64,000 nt of DNA from Paulinella micropora (taxonomy: Eukaryota; Cercozoa; Imbricatea; Euglyphida): contig BJOX01000018.1 in the NCBI GenBank assembly GCA_009731375.1, forward strand, positions 1,029,848 to 1,093,847, read 5' to 3'. Positions 1-10,800 of this stretch are shown piece by piece (within the stretch, counting starts at the first letter, position 1; each line of letters begins with the position of its first letter). The notes beneath the pieces are model-generated. The model made no database searches, was not told where the DNA came from, and saw only the letters and a list, made by a program, of their open reading frames with translations. Position numbers and translations under genes: made by a program.

Positions 1-53
1 TCTATCTATCTATCTATCTATCTATCTCTCTCTCTCTATGTCTCTATGCATCC

Positions 54-109
<56 letters not shown>

Positions 110-195
110 CTCTCTCTCTCTCTATATATATATTTATTTATTATAATTATATATATATATCCATCCATCCATATATCTATCTATCTATCTATCTA

Positions 196-284
<89 letters not shown>

Positions 285-290
285 GATCTA
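1..290. repeat. TATC microsatellite block with CT, TA and TGTC stretches
   Basis: Near-perfect TATC tetranucleotide runs are interrupted by CT, TA and TGTC tracts. Long apparent reading frames here are only low-complexity Ser/Leu/Ile/Tyr strings, so no coding call is made. Confidence 0.95.
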
Positions 291-427
291 TCTATCTATA
301 TGCACTAGATGGGTCCAACGATCATGTCATGGTCGACAACATTTGTATATCATATATTTACTCCATCTATGTACATATGTATAATACGTGTTTGTATGTT
401 TCAGTCTGCATGTTATGTCTGTGTCAG

Positions 428-709
428 TTGTCAAAGCATTGGCGTGGTCAGCAGCCTAACCCTGACACCATCTTCATTCCTCATCTTTCTACACACGTTT
501 TTATATATTTACACATTGTAATGTGTCTGTTGATGTATTTGCTTCATTCCTCATCTTTCTACACACGTTTTTATATATATTTACATATTGCAATGTGTCT
601 GTTGATGTATTTGTGTGTCGCAGTTGACGAAGGACTGGGGCGGGCAGCAGCCGAACCCTGGCGCCATGTTTATCCAAGTCTCCCCACAGGGCAAAGCCTT
701 CCTGCAAAA
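428..709 (+). CDS. Gene A: two homologous exons in tandem
   Basis: A CAG acceptor at 425-427 opens a coding stretch reading LSKHWRGQQPNPDTIFI. A second acceptor (CAG, 621-623) opens a related exon at 624-709 reading LTKDWGGQQPNPGAMF and on to the GTAACA donor at 710. The two share W-x-GQQPNP, so they are diverged copies of one exon. The intron between them is itself made of a near-exact ~69-bp tandem duplication (about 474-542 and 543-611). The protein family is not recognised. Splice sites and codon-level conservation between the copies support coding; the end of the first copy is uncertain. Confidence 0.5.
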
Positions 710-792
710 GTAACACCAGAGAACAGCTGGCATCAGAAATATGCATATTATGTATATATATATATATACATATGTAATATTCGCTTCCCTTA

Positions 793-839
793 CCCCCCCC
801 CCCCCCCCCCCCCCCCCCCNNNNNNNNNNAGACACAGAC
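793..839. other. Poly-C run abutting a 10-N gap
   Basis: About 37 C residues lead directly into ten Ns. The same homopolymer-next-to-gap pattern recurs through the window and is probably artefactual. Confidence 0.9.
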
Positions 840-885
840 CGACGGACAGGCAGACAGACATGCATACATTCATACACATTGTCAG

Positions 886-983
886 GTGGATCACTCATAT
901 CGAGCTGCATGACTTTCATGACGACCTGCTGGCTATTCGGGACGGCATGATTCCCAAACAGGAGCCAGAGGTGGCGTACATCG
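886..983 (+). CDS. Gene A exon (WITHIELHDFHDDLL)
   Basis: The exon lies between a CAG acceptor (883-885) and a GTACGG donor at 984. It reads WITHIELHDFHDDLLAIRD, then GMIPKQEPEVAYIG, in one open frame. No family is recognised. It probably follows the QQPNP exon, from which it is separated by a CA/TA-rich intron containing a gap. Confidence 0.5.
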
Positions 984-1014
984 GGTACGGAGAGAGAGAG
1001 GGAGGGAGGGAGCG

Positions 1015-1073
<59 letters not shown>

Positions 1074-1105
1074 CGTTAGTATTGGGAACGGCGTGAGCCC
1101 CCACA

Positions 1106-1140
1106 CAGGAGCCAGAGGTGGCGTACATCGGGTACGAGAA
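1106..1140 (+). other. Partial duplicate of the 3' end of the preceding exon
   Basis: The stretch encoding EPEVAYIGY at the end of the 886-983 exon is repeated here, again after CAG and again followed by GTACG. The copy lies just past a (GA)n tract. It is either a tandem exon duplication mediated by the microsatellite or an assembly duplication. Confidence 0.6.
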
Positions 1141-1213
1141 CATCTATCTACCCCCTATCCTTTTAGCCATCTACACATTTGTCTATCTATCTGTTTATCT
1201 ATCTGTGTGTCAG

Positions 1214-1250
1214 GTGCATTCCTCAGCATGAAATCACCTCGTACCCGCAC
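1214..1250 (+). CDS. Gene A exon copy (IPQHEITSYPHL)
   Basis: The short stretch after a CAG acceptor (1211-1213) reads CIPQHEITSYPHL. A longer, diverged copy ([18 protein letters not shown]) lies at 2820. It is interrupted by a TATC array that starts immediately downstream. Confidence 0.4.
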
Positions 1251-1251
1251 C

Positions 1252-1315
<64 letters not shown>

Positions 1316-1320
1316 ATCTT

Positions 1321-1378
<58 letters not shown>
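1251..1378. repeat. TATC microsatellite
   Basis: About 30 TATC units with a single TATATCTTTC interruption near 1311-1322. Confidence 0.95.
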
Positions 1379-1446
1379 CGTCCTGGACATGACGGTAAAC
1401 TGCATCCCGGAGTTGGACTCGGTCCACTGGCACCTACAGCCTGGGG
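1379..1446 (+). CDS. Gene A exon or repeat-borne coding fragment (VHWHLQPG)
   Basis: An open stretch between TATC arrays reads VLDMTVNCIPELDSVHWHLQ then PG, followed by GTTTGA as a possible donor. Its 3' part resembles the start of the dispersed repeat at 5701 (CACTGGCA..CAGCCTGGGGTT), so it may belong to a repeat rather than gene A. Family not recognised. Confidence 0.3.
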
Positions 1447-1471
1447 TTTGATCTATCTATCTCCTTCAGCC

Positions 1472-1507
1472 CTGCACCAGCTGTTTATGCAGTCGCAGCT
1501 GGTGCAG
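1472..1507. repeat. Perfect 12-bp inverted repeat
   Basis: CTGCACCAGCTG (1472-1483) and its exact reverse complement CAGCTGGTGCAG (1496-1507) are separated by 12 nt. It lies about 60-80 nt upstream of the group I intron core and could form a hairpin in the precursor RNA. Confidence 0.85.
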
Positions 1508-1554
1508 CGTGACTGGCCAGGGCTGATGACTGCCCTTTATGGGCCCTCGATACA

Positions 1555-2045
1555 CTCTCAAACTGTTCGGGAAAGCCCTAAGAGCCTTCGATACCGCGGC
1601 CTGCGGGAAACCGCAAGGTGCAGCAGGCGAGGTAACGCTCGTCGGATGGTAAAAACTCGAAGTATATGGCCACGCAGGGAATAATGGGTAACCCGCAGCC
1701 AAGTCCCTTCTTGCCAAGGTAAACCCCGCGCACGGCTCCTACTCGGTTGGCTTCCGCTGCCGGCGTACGCGGGCCCGGTAGCCATCCGTCGCCACTGTCC
1801 TGTGGTGGCCCAGCAAATGGGAAAGGTTCAGAGACTAGACGGGAGTGGGATCTCTCTGTGTGCGGGTAGGCACAGAAGCAGGGAGATCTTAAGGTATAGT
1901 CCGTCCGCCGCGAAAGTGGTTGCCTTGGATGAAGCTCGAGGGTTGGTGTACCCCTCGGGCCCGAGCCTTGGCGAGGCCTGCGTGCACGGACACGGGCCCG
2001 GGTTAGTTCTACGGCCCTCTAGCCAGGGAGGGTCGTAGAACCATC
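1555..2045 (+). ncRNA. Group I self-splicing intron (catalytic core)
   Basis: The conserved core can be laid out directly. P4 pairs CTGCGGG (1601-1607) with CCCGCAG (1692-1698). P6 pairs GTCCC (1703-1707) with TGGGA near 1819-1822. The R element GTTCAGAGACTA is at 1826-1837. P8 pairs GATCTC (1849-1854) with GAGATC (1883-1888) and has an inner CTGTG/CACAG stem. The S element AAGGTATAGTCC is at 1891-1902, so P7 is GACTA/TAGTC. P9 is a CCGC-GAAA-GTGG tetraloop hairpin (1908-1919), and a long terminal hairpin spans 2007-2040 (TTCTACG/CGTAGAA). This is a complete-looking nuclear-type group I ribozyme with no homing endonuclease frame. Splice sites (P1 and the terminal G) are not resolved, so the ends are approximate. 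Flanks are not rRNA, which is the usual home of nuclear group I introns. Confidence 0.85.
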
Positions 2046-2104
2046 AGACTGTATACATCCAGGGCCTTGCGCCCATCTCCAGCCCGCTGCCCAGCCTCCA
2101 GGCG

Positions 2105-2158
2105 GGGTGGAATGGATGCATATGTCCTCGGATATGCAGCGCTGATATAGACCAAACA

Positions 2159-2165
<7 letters not shown>
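2105..2165 (+). repeat. Dispersed repeat family 1, 3' end copy
   Basis: The core ATGGATGCATATGTCCTCGG, then ATATGCAGCGCTGAT and ACCAAACATA, runs straight into a TCTA array. Related copies lie at about 2755-2805, 20994-21045 and 26802-26855. The constant 3' end next to TCTA repeats looks like a SINE tail. Confidence 0.75.
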
Positions 2166-2191
<26 letters not shown>

Positions 2192-2291
2192 GTCTATCTA
2201 TCTATATATCTATCTATTTATCTATTTTTCTATTTATCTATCTATCTATCTATCTATCTATCCATCCATCCATCCATCCATCCATCTATCC

Positions 2292-2360
<69 letters not shown>

Positions 2361-2574
2361 CCTATCTACCTACCTACCTACCTACCTACCTACCTACCTA
2401 CCTACCTACCTACCTACCTACCTACCTACCTACCTACCTACTTACCTACCTACCTACCTACCTACCTACCTCCTACCTACCTTCCTTCCTACCTACCTAC
2501 CTACCTACCTACCTTACCTTACCTACATACAGACATACATACATACATACATACATACATACACACCTACCTAC

Positions 2575-2635
<61 letters not shown>

Positions 2636-2750
2636 CATCTATCTATCTATCTATCTATCTATCTATTTATCTATCTATCTATTTATCTATCTAGCTTCCT
2701 ACCTACCTACCTACCTACCTACCTGTCTATCTTTCTATCTGTTTATCTAC
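2160..2750. repeat. TATC/TACC/TACA compound microsatellite
   Basis: TATC, TCCA, TACC and CATA tetranucleotide blocks follow each other and grade by single-base change. No coding signal. Confidence 0.95.
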
Positions 2751-2754
2751 CTAT

Positions 2755-2805
2755 GTTTATGCCTATGTCTTCGGATATGCAGCGCTGACAGACCAAACAT
2801 ATGTT
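2755..2805 (+). repeat. Dispersed repeat family 1 copy without TCTA tail
   Basis: TATGTCTTCGGATATGCAGC, then GCTGACAGACCAAACATA, matches the family 1 core. It is followed by ATGTTGC instead of TCTA units and directly precedes the gene A exon at 2820, so this copy lies in or next to an intron. Confidence 0.75.
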
Positions 2806-2819
2806 GCTACCTATCTCAG

Positions 2820-2898
2820 TTGGATTCCTCAGCATGAAATCAACTCTTACCCGCACCTCAGCCTCGTGCACGAACCCTGGAATGAAACCACAGGCAAG
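2820..2898 (+). CDS. Gene A exon ([17 protein letters not shown])
   Basis: A CAG acceptor at 2817-2819 opens a frame reading [20 protein letters not shown] then NETTGK. It aligns with the shorter copy at 1214. The 3' end dissolves into a (GA)n tract that leads into the gap at 3064, so no donor is visible. Confidence 0.5.
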
Positions 2899-3639
<741 letters not shown>

Positions 3640-3679
3640 ATGGATGGATGGATAGTATATAACAACAACTACGACTACA

Positions 3680-3688
3680 TGTATTTGG

Positions 3689-3720
<32 letters not shown>

Positions 3721-3722
3721 AT

Positions 3723-3781
<59 letters not shown>

Positions 3782-3828
3782 GTATGTATATGTACATGTA
3801 TATCACACACACACACACTCACACACAT

Positions 3829-3923
<95 letters not shown>

Positions 3924-3950
3924 GTGTGTGGTGTGTGTGTTGTGTGTGTC
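3680..3950. repeat. TA, CA and TG dinucleotide blocks
   Basis: Alternating (TA)n, (CA)n and (GT)n tracts end at the CAG acceptor of the next exon. Confidence 0.95.
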
Positions 3951-3952
3951 AG

Positions 3953-4026
3953 GTGAGCATCACCGCTCGCACGCGCGCTGGGAGCCCGGACACCTGCTTG
4001 TACACGTCATCAACTGCCTGCGACAA
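3953..4026 (+). CDS. Gene A exon ([16 protein letters not shown])
   Basis: Between CAG (3950-3952) and a GTAGCT donor at 4027 the frame reads EHHRSHA then [18 protein letters not shown] near-identical 3' half recurs at 4352-4400. Function not recognised. Confidence 0.55.
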
Positions 4027-4028
4027 GT

Positions 4029-4057
4029 AGCTATCTACCTATCTATCTGTCTATCTG

Positions 4058-4101
<44 letters not shown>

Positions 4102-4174
4102 CCTATCTATCTACCTACCTACCTACCTACCTACCTACCTACCTACCTACCTATCTATCTATCTATCTACCTAC

Positions 4175-4241
<67 letters not shown>

Positions 4242-4270
4242 CCTATCTACCTACCTACCTACCTACCTAC

Positions 4271-4349
<79 letters not shown>

Positions 4350-4350
4350 C
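4029..4350. repeat. TATC/TACC microsatellite
   Basis: Alternating TATC and TACC blocks fill the space between the two copies of the [10 protein letters not shown] exon. Confidence 0.95.
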
Positions 4351-4351
4351 T

Positions 4352-4400
4352 GGGAGCCCGGCCACCTGCTGGTACATGTCATCAACTGCCTACGCCAAGT
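4352..4400 (+). other. Second copy of the [16 protein letters not shown] exon end
   Basis: The stretch reads [17 protein letters not shown] and ends in GTAAAT, a plausible donor. It has silent differences from the 3953-4026 copy (for example GTACATGTC versus GTACACGTC), so it is a real diverged copy rather than a simple assembly echo. Confidence 0.6.
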
Positions 4401-4520
4401 AAATACAAATACAAATACAAATACAAATACAAATACAAATACAAAAACAAATACAAATACAAATACAAATACAAATACAATACAAGTACAAATACAAATA
4501 CAAATGCAATACAAATACAA
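4401..4520. repeat. (CAAATA)n minisatellite
   Basis: About 18 copies of the hexamer ACAAAT with occasional variants. Confidence 0.95.
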
Positions 4521-4914
4521 ATTTATATGTAGAGCATTTGCCCACATAATCGGTATGCATACGTTTTTCAATCTATTCCATCTGTCACATTTTGTGCATA
4601 TTTCCCAACTTTTGCTATGCATGCATGTATGCGACCATGAAAGATGTGTGTGTGTGTGTGTATGTGTGTGTGTGTGTGTGTGTGTGTTAGTATCATTTGA
4701 TCGATTCTGAGTCATGCGACGGCATCGCAGCCTGGTACACGCAATACATACGCACACACACACACACACACACACACACGTAGACACTCCTTACCCCTCC
4801 TCCTGTGGCGGCTCAGTGACCCAGAAAACCCGAGTTTTTAGATGTAGAACAAATCGAATCTTTGTTGTCTTTTTCCTTGCGGGATTAGCAATATTTCAAC
4901 AATATAAAACAAGC

Positions 4915-5045
4915 CCTGATGTTTGTTGTGTTTGTGGTATAGGTATTGGCAGCATTTCAACAACGAGTTCGGCAAACTCCCTGATGTTTGTTGTGTGTGT
5001 GCTCTAGGTATTGGCAGCATTTCAACAACGAGTTCGGCAAGCTAG
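4915..5045 (+). repeat. 66-bp tandem duplication spanning an intron-exon border
   Basis: The block CCTGATGTTTGTTGTGT...TAG|GTATTGGCAGCATTTC...GGCAA occurs at about 4915-4980 and again at 4981-5045. Each copy carries the acceptor and the first ~35 nt of the exon (YWQHFNNEFGK). Confidence 0.8.
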
Positions 5046-5077
5046 TCACCAAGTTCCCGCACGTCCGCAAACAACTC
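5008..5077 (+). CDS. Gene A exon (YWQHFNNEFGKLVTKFPHVR)
   Basis: Between TAG (5005-5007) and GTCTCT the frame reads YWQHFNNEFGKLVTKFPHVR then KQL. The 3' part is repeated at 5203-5240, and the 5' part is repeated upstream near 4942. Not recognised as a known family. Confidence 0.55.
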
Positions 5078-5084
5078 GTCTCTC

Positions 5085-5155
<71 letters not shown>

Positions 5156-5237
5156 GTCTATATATATNNNNNNNNNNCTCTCTCTCTCTCTCTCTCTCTC
5201 CTAGTCACCAAGTTCCCGCACGTCCGCAAACAACTCG

Positions 5238-5306
<69 letters not shown>

Positions 5307-5333
5307 ATATATATATATACATATATATATATG

Positions 5334-5365
<32 letters not shown>

Positions 5366-5380
5366 ATATATATCGTACAC
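5078..5380. repeat. (CT)n with gap, duplicate exon end, TATC and TA tracts
   Basis: CT repeats surround a 10-N gap at 5168-5177. At 5203-5240 the 3' end of the preceding exon (LVTKFPHVRKQL) is repeated exactly, then TATC and TA repeats follow. An exact repeat on the two sides of a gap suggests assembly duplication. Confidence 0.85.
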
Positions 5381-5417
5381 AAACGCTCGCAAACAGCTGG
5401 TTACAATCTCAAACCTA

Positions 5418-5419
<2 letters not shown>

Positions 5420-5467
<48 letters not shown>

Positions 5468-5481
5468 GTGTGTGTGTGTGT

Positions 5482-5540
<59 letters not shown>

Positions 5541-5596
5541 ATATATATATATGTATGTAGGTATATATATATATGTATGTATGTATGTATATATAT

Positions 5597-5628
<32 letters not shown>

Positions 5629-5632
5629 TGTA

Positions 5633-5700
<68 letters not shown>
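5420..5700. repeat. (CT)n, (GT)n, (TA)n and TATC arrays
   Basis: Low-complexity tracts only. A short unique piece (5381-5419) with CAAACAGCTGGTTACAATC precedes them. Confidence 0.95.
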
Positions 5701-5704
<4 letters not shown>

Positions 5705-6160
5705 CCTGGAGACGGTCTCTGCCACTGGCAGCTCAGCCTGGGGTTCAGATCTAACTATCTCCTACAATGACGATTTTGTGTCCGCCGTTAATCGCGCGCA
5801 GCGCAAGGGCTAAACAGGCAACCAACTCCTGACCATGGCTGATGAAGTCGGGGCGTGATGCAAAGGGTTGATGAAGTCGGGGTTGTAGAAGGTAACTCAC
5901 AACGAGCGTGAACTCCTGAAACCTCGACTTGCTAATGGCATCATCTCCTTAGGGCACACGCTCCTGGGGAGTGTTCTAGTGTTGTCCCGTATAGTTCAAA
6001 AGGGCTCGGCTACCTTTCGGCTTGAACTGGGCACAGACACCAACCACAGCGAGACAGTGGTTGGTGTGCAGCTTGGCCGGTGCTGAAAGTTCTTGTCCGG
6101 GGGTAGTATAGGAGGCCATGGCTTTTCAAGCTAAGCCACGCTCATAGATTAAACAAACAT
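5701..6160 (+). repeat. Dispersed repeat family 2, fullest copy
   Basis: A ~450-bp non-coding unit is flanked on both sides by TATC arrays. Its left part (about 5755-5940, with GACGATTTTGTGTCCGCCG) recurs on the plus strand at 24710-24885. Its right part (about 5935-6155, with GTAGTATAGGAGGCCATGGC) recurs reverse-complemented at 25745-25960. The 3' end TTAAACAAACATA runs into TCTA units, like family 1. Both features suggest a retroposed, SINE-like unit, though no clear A/B box pair was established. Confidence 0.75.
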
Positions 6161-6220
6161 ATCTATCTATCTATCTGCCTGTCTATCTCTCTCTCTCTCT
6201 TTCTCTTTCTCTCTTTCTCT

Positions 6221-6281
<61 letters not shown>
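6161..6281. repeat. TATC then (CT)n tract
   Basis: Short TATC run followed by CT/TTTC-rich repeats up to the intron tail of the next exon. Confidence 0.95.
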
Positions 6282-6282
<1 letters not shown>

Positions 6283-6359
6283 TACACACAAATCATCGCA
6301 AATTCCGGGGAATTTTCCCCCCTCTGACATATCGATGTCTTCTTGATTGCTGTGTGCAG

Positions 6360-6491
6360 AAGGCGCTCAAGAAGGGCAAAGCGGAGGGCCAGCCCTTGGA
6401 CTGGACGCTCGCCTTCCCTGCAGAACGGTGCGACTCCTTCATGGAGGCGTCTTCTAAGGATAAGGCGGCCGCCACGGCAGCGGCACAGTAA
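6360..6491 (+). CDS. Gene A probable terminal exon
   Basis: After a TGTGCAG acceptor (ends 6359) the frame reads KALKKGKAEGQPLDWTLAF, then PAERCDSFMEASSKDKAAA and TAAAQ, and stops at TAA (6489-6491). GC-rich coding sequence switches abruptly to AT-rich sequence after the stop, which supports a gene end. Function unknown; the Ala/Lys-rich tail is low complexity. Confidence 0.55.
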   Translation, partial: KALKKGKAEGQPLDWTLAFPAERCDSFMEASSKDKAAATAAAQ

Positions 6492-8585
6492 CCTATTACA
6501 GTATTACTGGGCGATATTGAAGTGGCAAAACTCACTCAACTTTGAGCTTATTTTTCTCCATCAATATTTAAGATGCACGTCGTTGGAAAGCTCTTGCTAG
6601 GGCATTTCACAGAATCCCTTCAGAATCATTGTATGTCTAGTATTGCCCGAGAAAAATAAGATCAAAGTTGAGTGTTTTGTTACTTGAACATCTCCGGTAA
6701 TACGTGTGAATGCGCCCGCAAGGTAGTGCTGACCACGCGCAAGAAGGGGCCATTTGCCTAACTGTGGAGCGCTCGCAAAGTGAACAGTGGAGTGCTCGCA
6801 AAGTACAGTCTGCTTCTCAGCTTTACTTATATGAAACCTTGTACATCTGTTTTCAATTAAAGGATTTTCCCACCAGACGATTTTTAATCATTGAAGAACG
6901 CTTGCTTGTCATAGAGCTGATAAGGAATACTGGTTGCCTCAGCTGAAAGGAATTGTCTCCTCTGATTTGCATATCTTTTTCCTTCCCTATTTTCCCCTGG
7001 CACTGCAATCCACTTTTTTCTCCCCTTGTTTGCCTTGTTCTTATATACTTACGTTCGCCTTCTTACATATTTCCTTTTCAGCTCTACGAAAAGCAAGCGT
7101 TCTTCTTCATTTATTAAGATTTCGGGTCCGGCAGAGCCGAGCTGTAATAGATGTAGTTAGAGAGGTGTTTTGGCCCGCAGGGCATGTGTACCTGAAGCAG
7201 TGGGGGGCGGGGGGAAGGGGGGGGGGGGGCAACGCAAACCAGGAAAACTAGTTAGTGAAATCAACAAAACGTCACGGTCGTGCAGAGGACTCCAGAATCT
7301 AACTGGCCTGTCAAAAACAATGAAAAGTCAACAGTAGTGATTCAAGTTTGGCCTGTCGTTATAATAAAGTGTTCAGTCGCGAGTCACGAGTCTGATATCA
7401 AGTCAGTTAATCATACTAGCTAGGCGACTCGAGAATGACCCAGTGCCTGTGACATAAATAAAAACTTGAACCGTCCAGAGTCAGAGTCAAGCATTGTTTT
7501 TCCATTCACTCTTGTTACCCGTCCACAAATTTACCGCAACGTGTGTGTTTCACGGGAAATCGGGGGAAAAGGTAATATAGGGGGGTAAAGGCAATAGTAA
7601 CAATACACAAGCAGAGGAGCCACGGTGAGGAGTGTCTACAGTGATCAGCTGTACTGAGGCACTGCAACTTCAAAACACAGTGACACTTCAAGTTCCTTAG
7701 ATGATCTGTGTCGCTTAAGGTAGACCACTTGAACAAAGATACTTGTCTGCGATCACTTGCACAGGAAACGCTTCAATGCTACTAGTTGAACCCAATTGAC
7801 AAAGTGCATCCGCAATTCTTTCTGTCCTGCGTTAACCAGGCTGCAACCGGGCGTTCCACTCTTATTAATACCTGTCAACTTCTCGCATCGCAGAATTTAA
7901 CAATAATGAAGACAATTCCCGCCAGTCCAAACTACCGAAGTCAGAAAAGATATACCTCCAAAATTAAGAGTGTAACGTACAGATATTAATATCTCTAAAA
8001 AATGTAATGGTGAAAAGCTAGTGCCACCATTACCAGAGTAAATACTATTAATAACTAATACTACTAACAGTAACTATATATTAATACTACTAACAAGTAA
8101 TCAATTTAAATAATAATGAACATAACTGGAAGAAAAAAAAAGAAAAAACATCTATTACAAAATATCATATCTAATAAATTTTAGCTTAGAAGACGGTAAA
8201 TTGCGTCAGCTAAGATCCCCCACGTGAAGTTGCTTTCAAACCACGTTTTAAGGATAAGCGGTCAAGAGCTAATAGTTTACTATAGCCTGATGTTCTCTTT
8301 ATATTATTAATAATTATTTGTAATATACAATAGAAACTCTCAAGGTGTGTAAGCACACCAGATAAAATTTCCATGAATAAGAAAAATTGGCTTGTGTCAA
8401 CTGACACAGAGGCCTTGCTGCGGCAGATTTACGCTTACTTCAGTATTAAAGAACGCAGAGATTAACTTAGAAAAGGCCTTCGAAGAATAATTCAACATTA
8501 GGGATTAAGGAAAAGAAAATACGGTATCGGTACGGTAGTTTCAAGTACGGTAACGGCACTGTGATTTCAAAGCATCAATTGAGGT
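6492..8585. other. Unique, mostly AT-rich intergenic sequence
   Basis: No convincing exon, RNA gene or repeat was seen. Short open frames lack splice context and protein-like composition. A poly-G-like GGGGGG...GGGC stretch near 7201-7230 has no gap beside it. Confidence 0.6.
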
Positions 8586-8589
8586 ATAG

Positions 8590-9195
8590 ATGACATGATC
8601 AACCATGGACAGAACTACACGGTATTAGGATTAAAGTTACGAATGGAAGACAGATGACATCGGCATCATTAATTGAAGAATAGTAGAAGGGAATTTGATC
8701 TCCGGGTGACCATGAAACAGAATGACACGCAATAGGATTCACATCGATTGAAAGAAAGAAGGCATCATCTCCACGAAAACCATTTTCAGCATGACACTGT
8801 AGATAAAGTATCGATTGAAGAATAATAGAAGGCAATATCGCCGGATAACCATGACAGCATGACACTGAAGTTTCACACGATCCATCCATTGAAGGATAAG
8901 TAGACGCATCATCTCCATCGACAGGACAACACTGCAGTTCAAAGGATCCATTGAAGGATATTGACATATCATCTCCAGAACACCGACAGAATGACACGAT
9001 ACGTTCAAAGTGAAGTGAAGGAAGAATAGATGACATCATCTCCACCATTGACAGACCGTAGATTCAAAGTATCGATTGAAGAATAGTAGTAGAAGGCATC
9101 ATTTCCAAACAACGATTGACAGAATAACACGTAGTTTCAAAGTAGATCGAAGAATAGATGGCATCATCTCCGAGGAAACTATTTTCAGCAGGAAT
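8590..9195 (+). repeat. Degenerate minisatellite, unit about 75-90 bp
   Basis: Recurring words in the same order define the unit: TCGATTGAAGAATA, then AGAAGGCATCATCTCC, then TTGACAGAATGACAC, then AGTTTCAAAG. About seven or eight units are recognisable, with many substitutions and indels. No coding potential is inferred. Confidence 0.8.
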
Positions 9196-10010
9196 ATCTT
9201 GTTTTCTTTTCTTTCTCCGTGGGCTCGTCTCCAACTACACGACTTTCTTTTCTGTTAATGCTGTGCTTCGGTACACGTGGGAAAGTAGCATGTACATGAA
9301 CACCAGAAGAAATCAGATTGCATCGAATCAAGTCCACTCGCTCTCTATCAAATCTAAACGATCCCATAAGCAAATCCTATCCAGATAACAGCAAAACATC
9401 AAGTAAGGAATCATCACGACGTCAAACAGCACGTCATAACAAGTAAATTCACAAGTAAATTCACGGATTCAATCATGTGTTACATACATACATACATATA
9501 CATAAATACATACATGCACATACAAACGTCAGCCATACACATTCAGACATACGTGCATGCATGTACATGTTCATACTATTACAGTCATATACCTACAAAA
9601 GATCATTTTTTCTTTGCGCAAAAACACATGTTAGAAGATAAAACAATCGTTAAGCGAACAAATAATTTCTGTTTGCAATCATGGATTGACAAAACAAAAT
9701 ATGGATATTATGATGACATAACAGGTCATACCGTAACACTGCAAAACAAATGGCGTAACAAAACAACACAGCAGAACATAACACATTTTTCTTGGAATGA
9801 CGAAAATGGTCACCAATAAAATTGTTCATAGTGTATAAATGTATATTATTAAAATAATAATAATAAATAAATAAAATAATAAAAACTCGTTCATCCATAA
9901 ACATTCACGTTCATCCAAGCAACACTCAAAACGCTGAGATAGATAAGATGGACTTGAAGATGGACACTAGATGCATGGTCATTAAATGGGGAGAGGGGAG
10001 AGAGAGAGAA

Positions 10011-10062
<52 letters not shown>

Positions 10063-10440
10063 AGAGAGAGATATCTTGTACAATCACGCTATTTGTCACA
10101 TGCCTCAGGAATACAAACAAAACTGCAAGACTGAAAATAATTGTACATAATTAACGTGACATAACAGACACATAGAACATGCATTTCTACTTATGTATAA
10201 TGACGAAAAGAAAACCATGCAGTCACATATACAACAAATAAACAGCAACTTTACACGTACATGACAATCGCCCATACTGAAAACGCGCTGCATACATACT
10301 TGACACTAAATAACAGCGTTATACAGCATAACATGACGTAACATAGCAAAACATACAGAACGTAACGTAACAACCAACATACAAACACAATGTAACACAT
10401 TACACACACATACAACGTATATTCATCCAGATATTTACAC
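9196..10440. other. Unique AT-rich sequence with a (GA)n tract
   Basis: Contains CATA-type stretches (9480-9560), a GA tract (about 9991-10070) and many ACATAAC-like words. No gene recognised. Confidence 0.6.
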
Positions 10441-10800
10441 GCATGCGCTATGAACGTAAAATGTTGACTCACCAAGCGACCATCACAGACATCCATCTCT
10501 AGGTAGACAAGATCTAGCTCTTATATATTATGATAACATGTTATATACAGACATGATAATACGTGATGTATCAAACCATAATAGCACGTAACACAAAACA
10601 TACCGTAAAATACACACATCATTACATAATGCAGAACTGTAAAACAAATCTGTTCGAACGAGGAAAAAAAAAACACACACACACACACATCAAATGTATG
10701 TACAATGCAAAGATATTATTGTACAACATGCATTACGTCAGAAAACATAATGTGTGTCATTACAAGAAATACTACGTACAAGGAACATTTAATTGCAGAG
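10441..10800 (+). repeat. Segmental repeat R1, copy 1
   Basis: Contains CATCCATCTCTAGGTAGACA and, further on, AATCTGTTCGAAC and TACAACATGCATTACGTCAG. The same words recur near 12400-12725 and 15890-16150, part of the last copy in inverted orientation. Non-coding. Confidence 0.75.

Noticed and set aside
5815-5900. Hammerhead-like CTGATGA words in dispersed repeat family 2
   Set aside because: CTGATGAAGTCGGGG occurs, but no GAAA at the required distance and no stem I/III pairing could be drawn.
8599-9048. Minus-strand open frames of 89-149 codons
   Set aside because: They lie on the degenerate minisatellite and follow its unit, so they are not independent genes.
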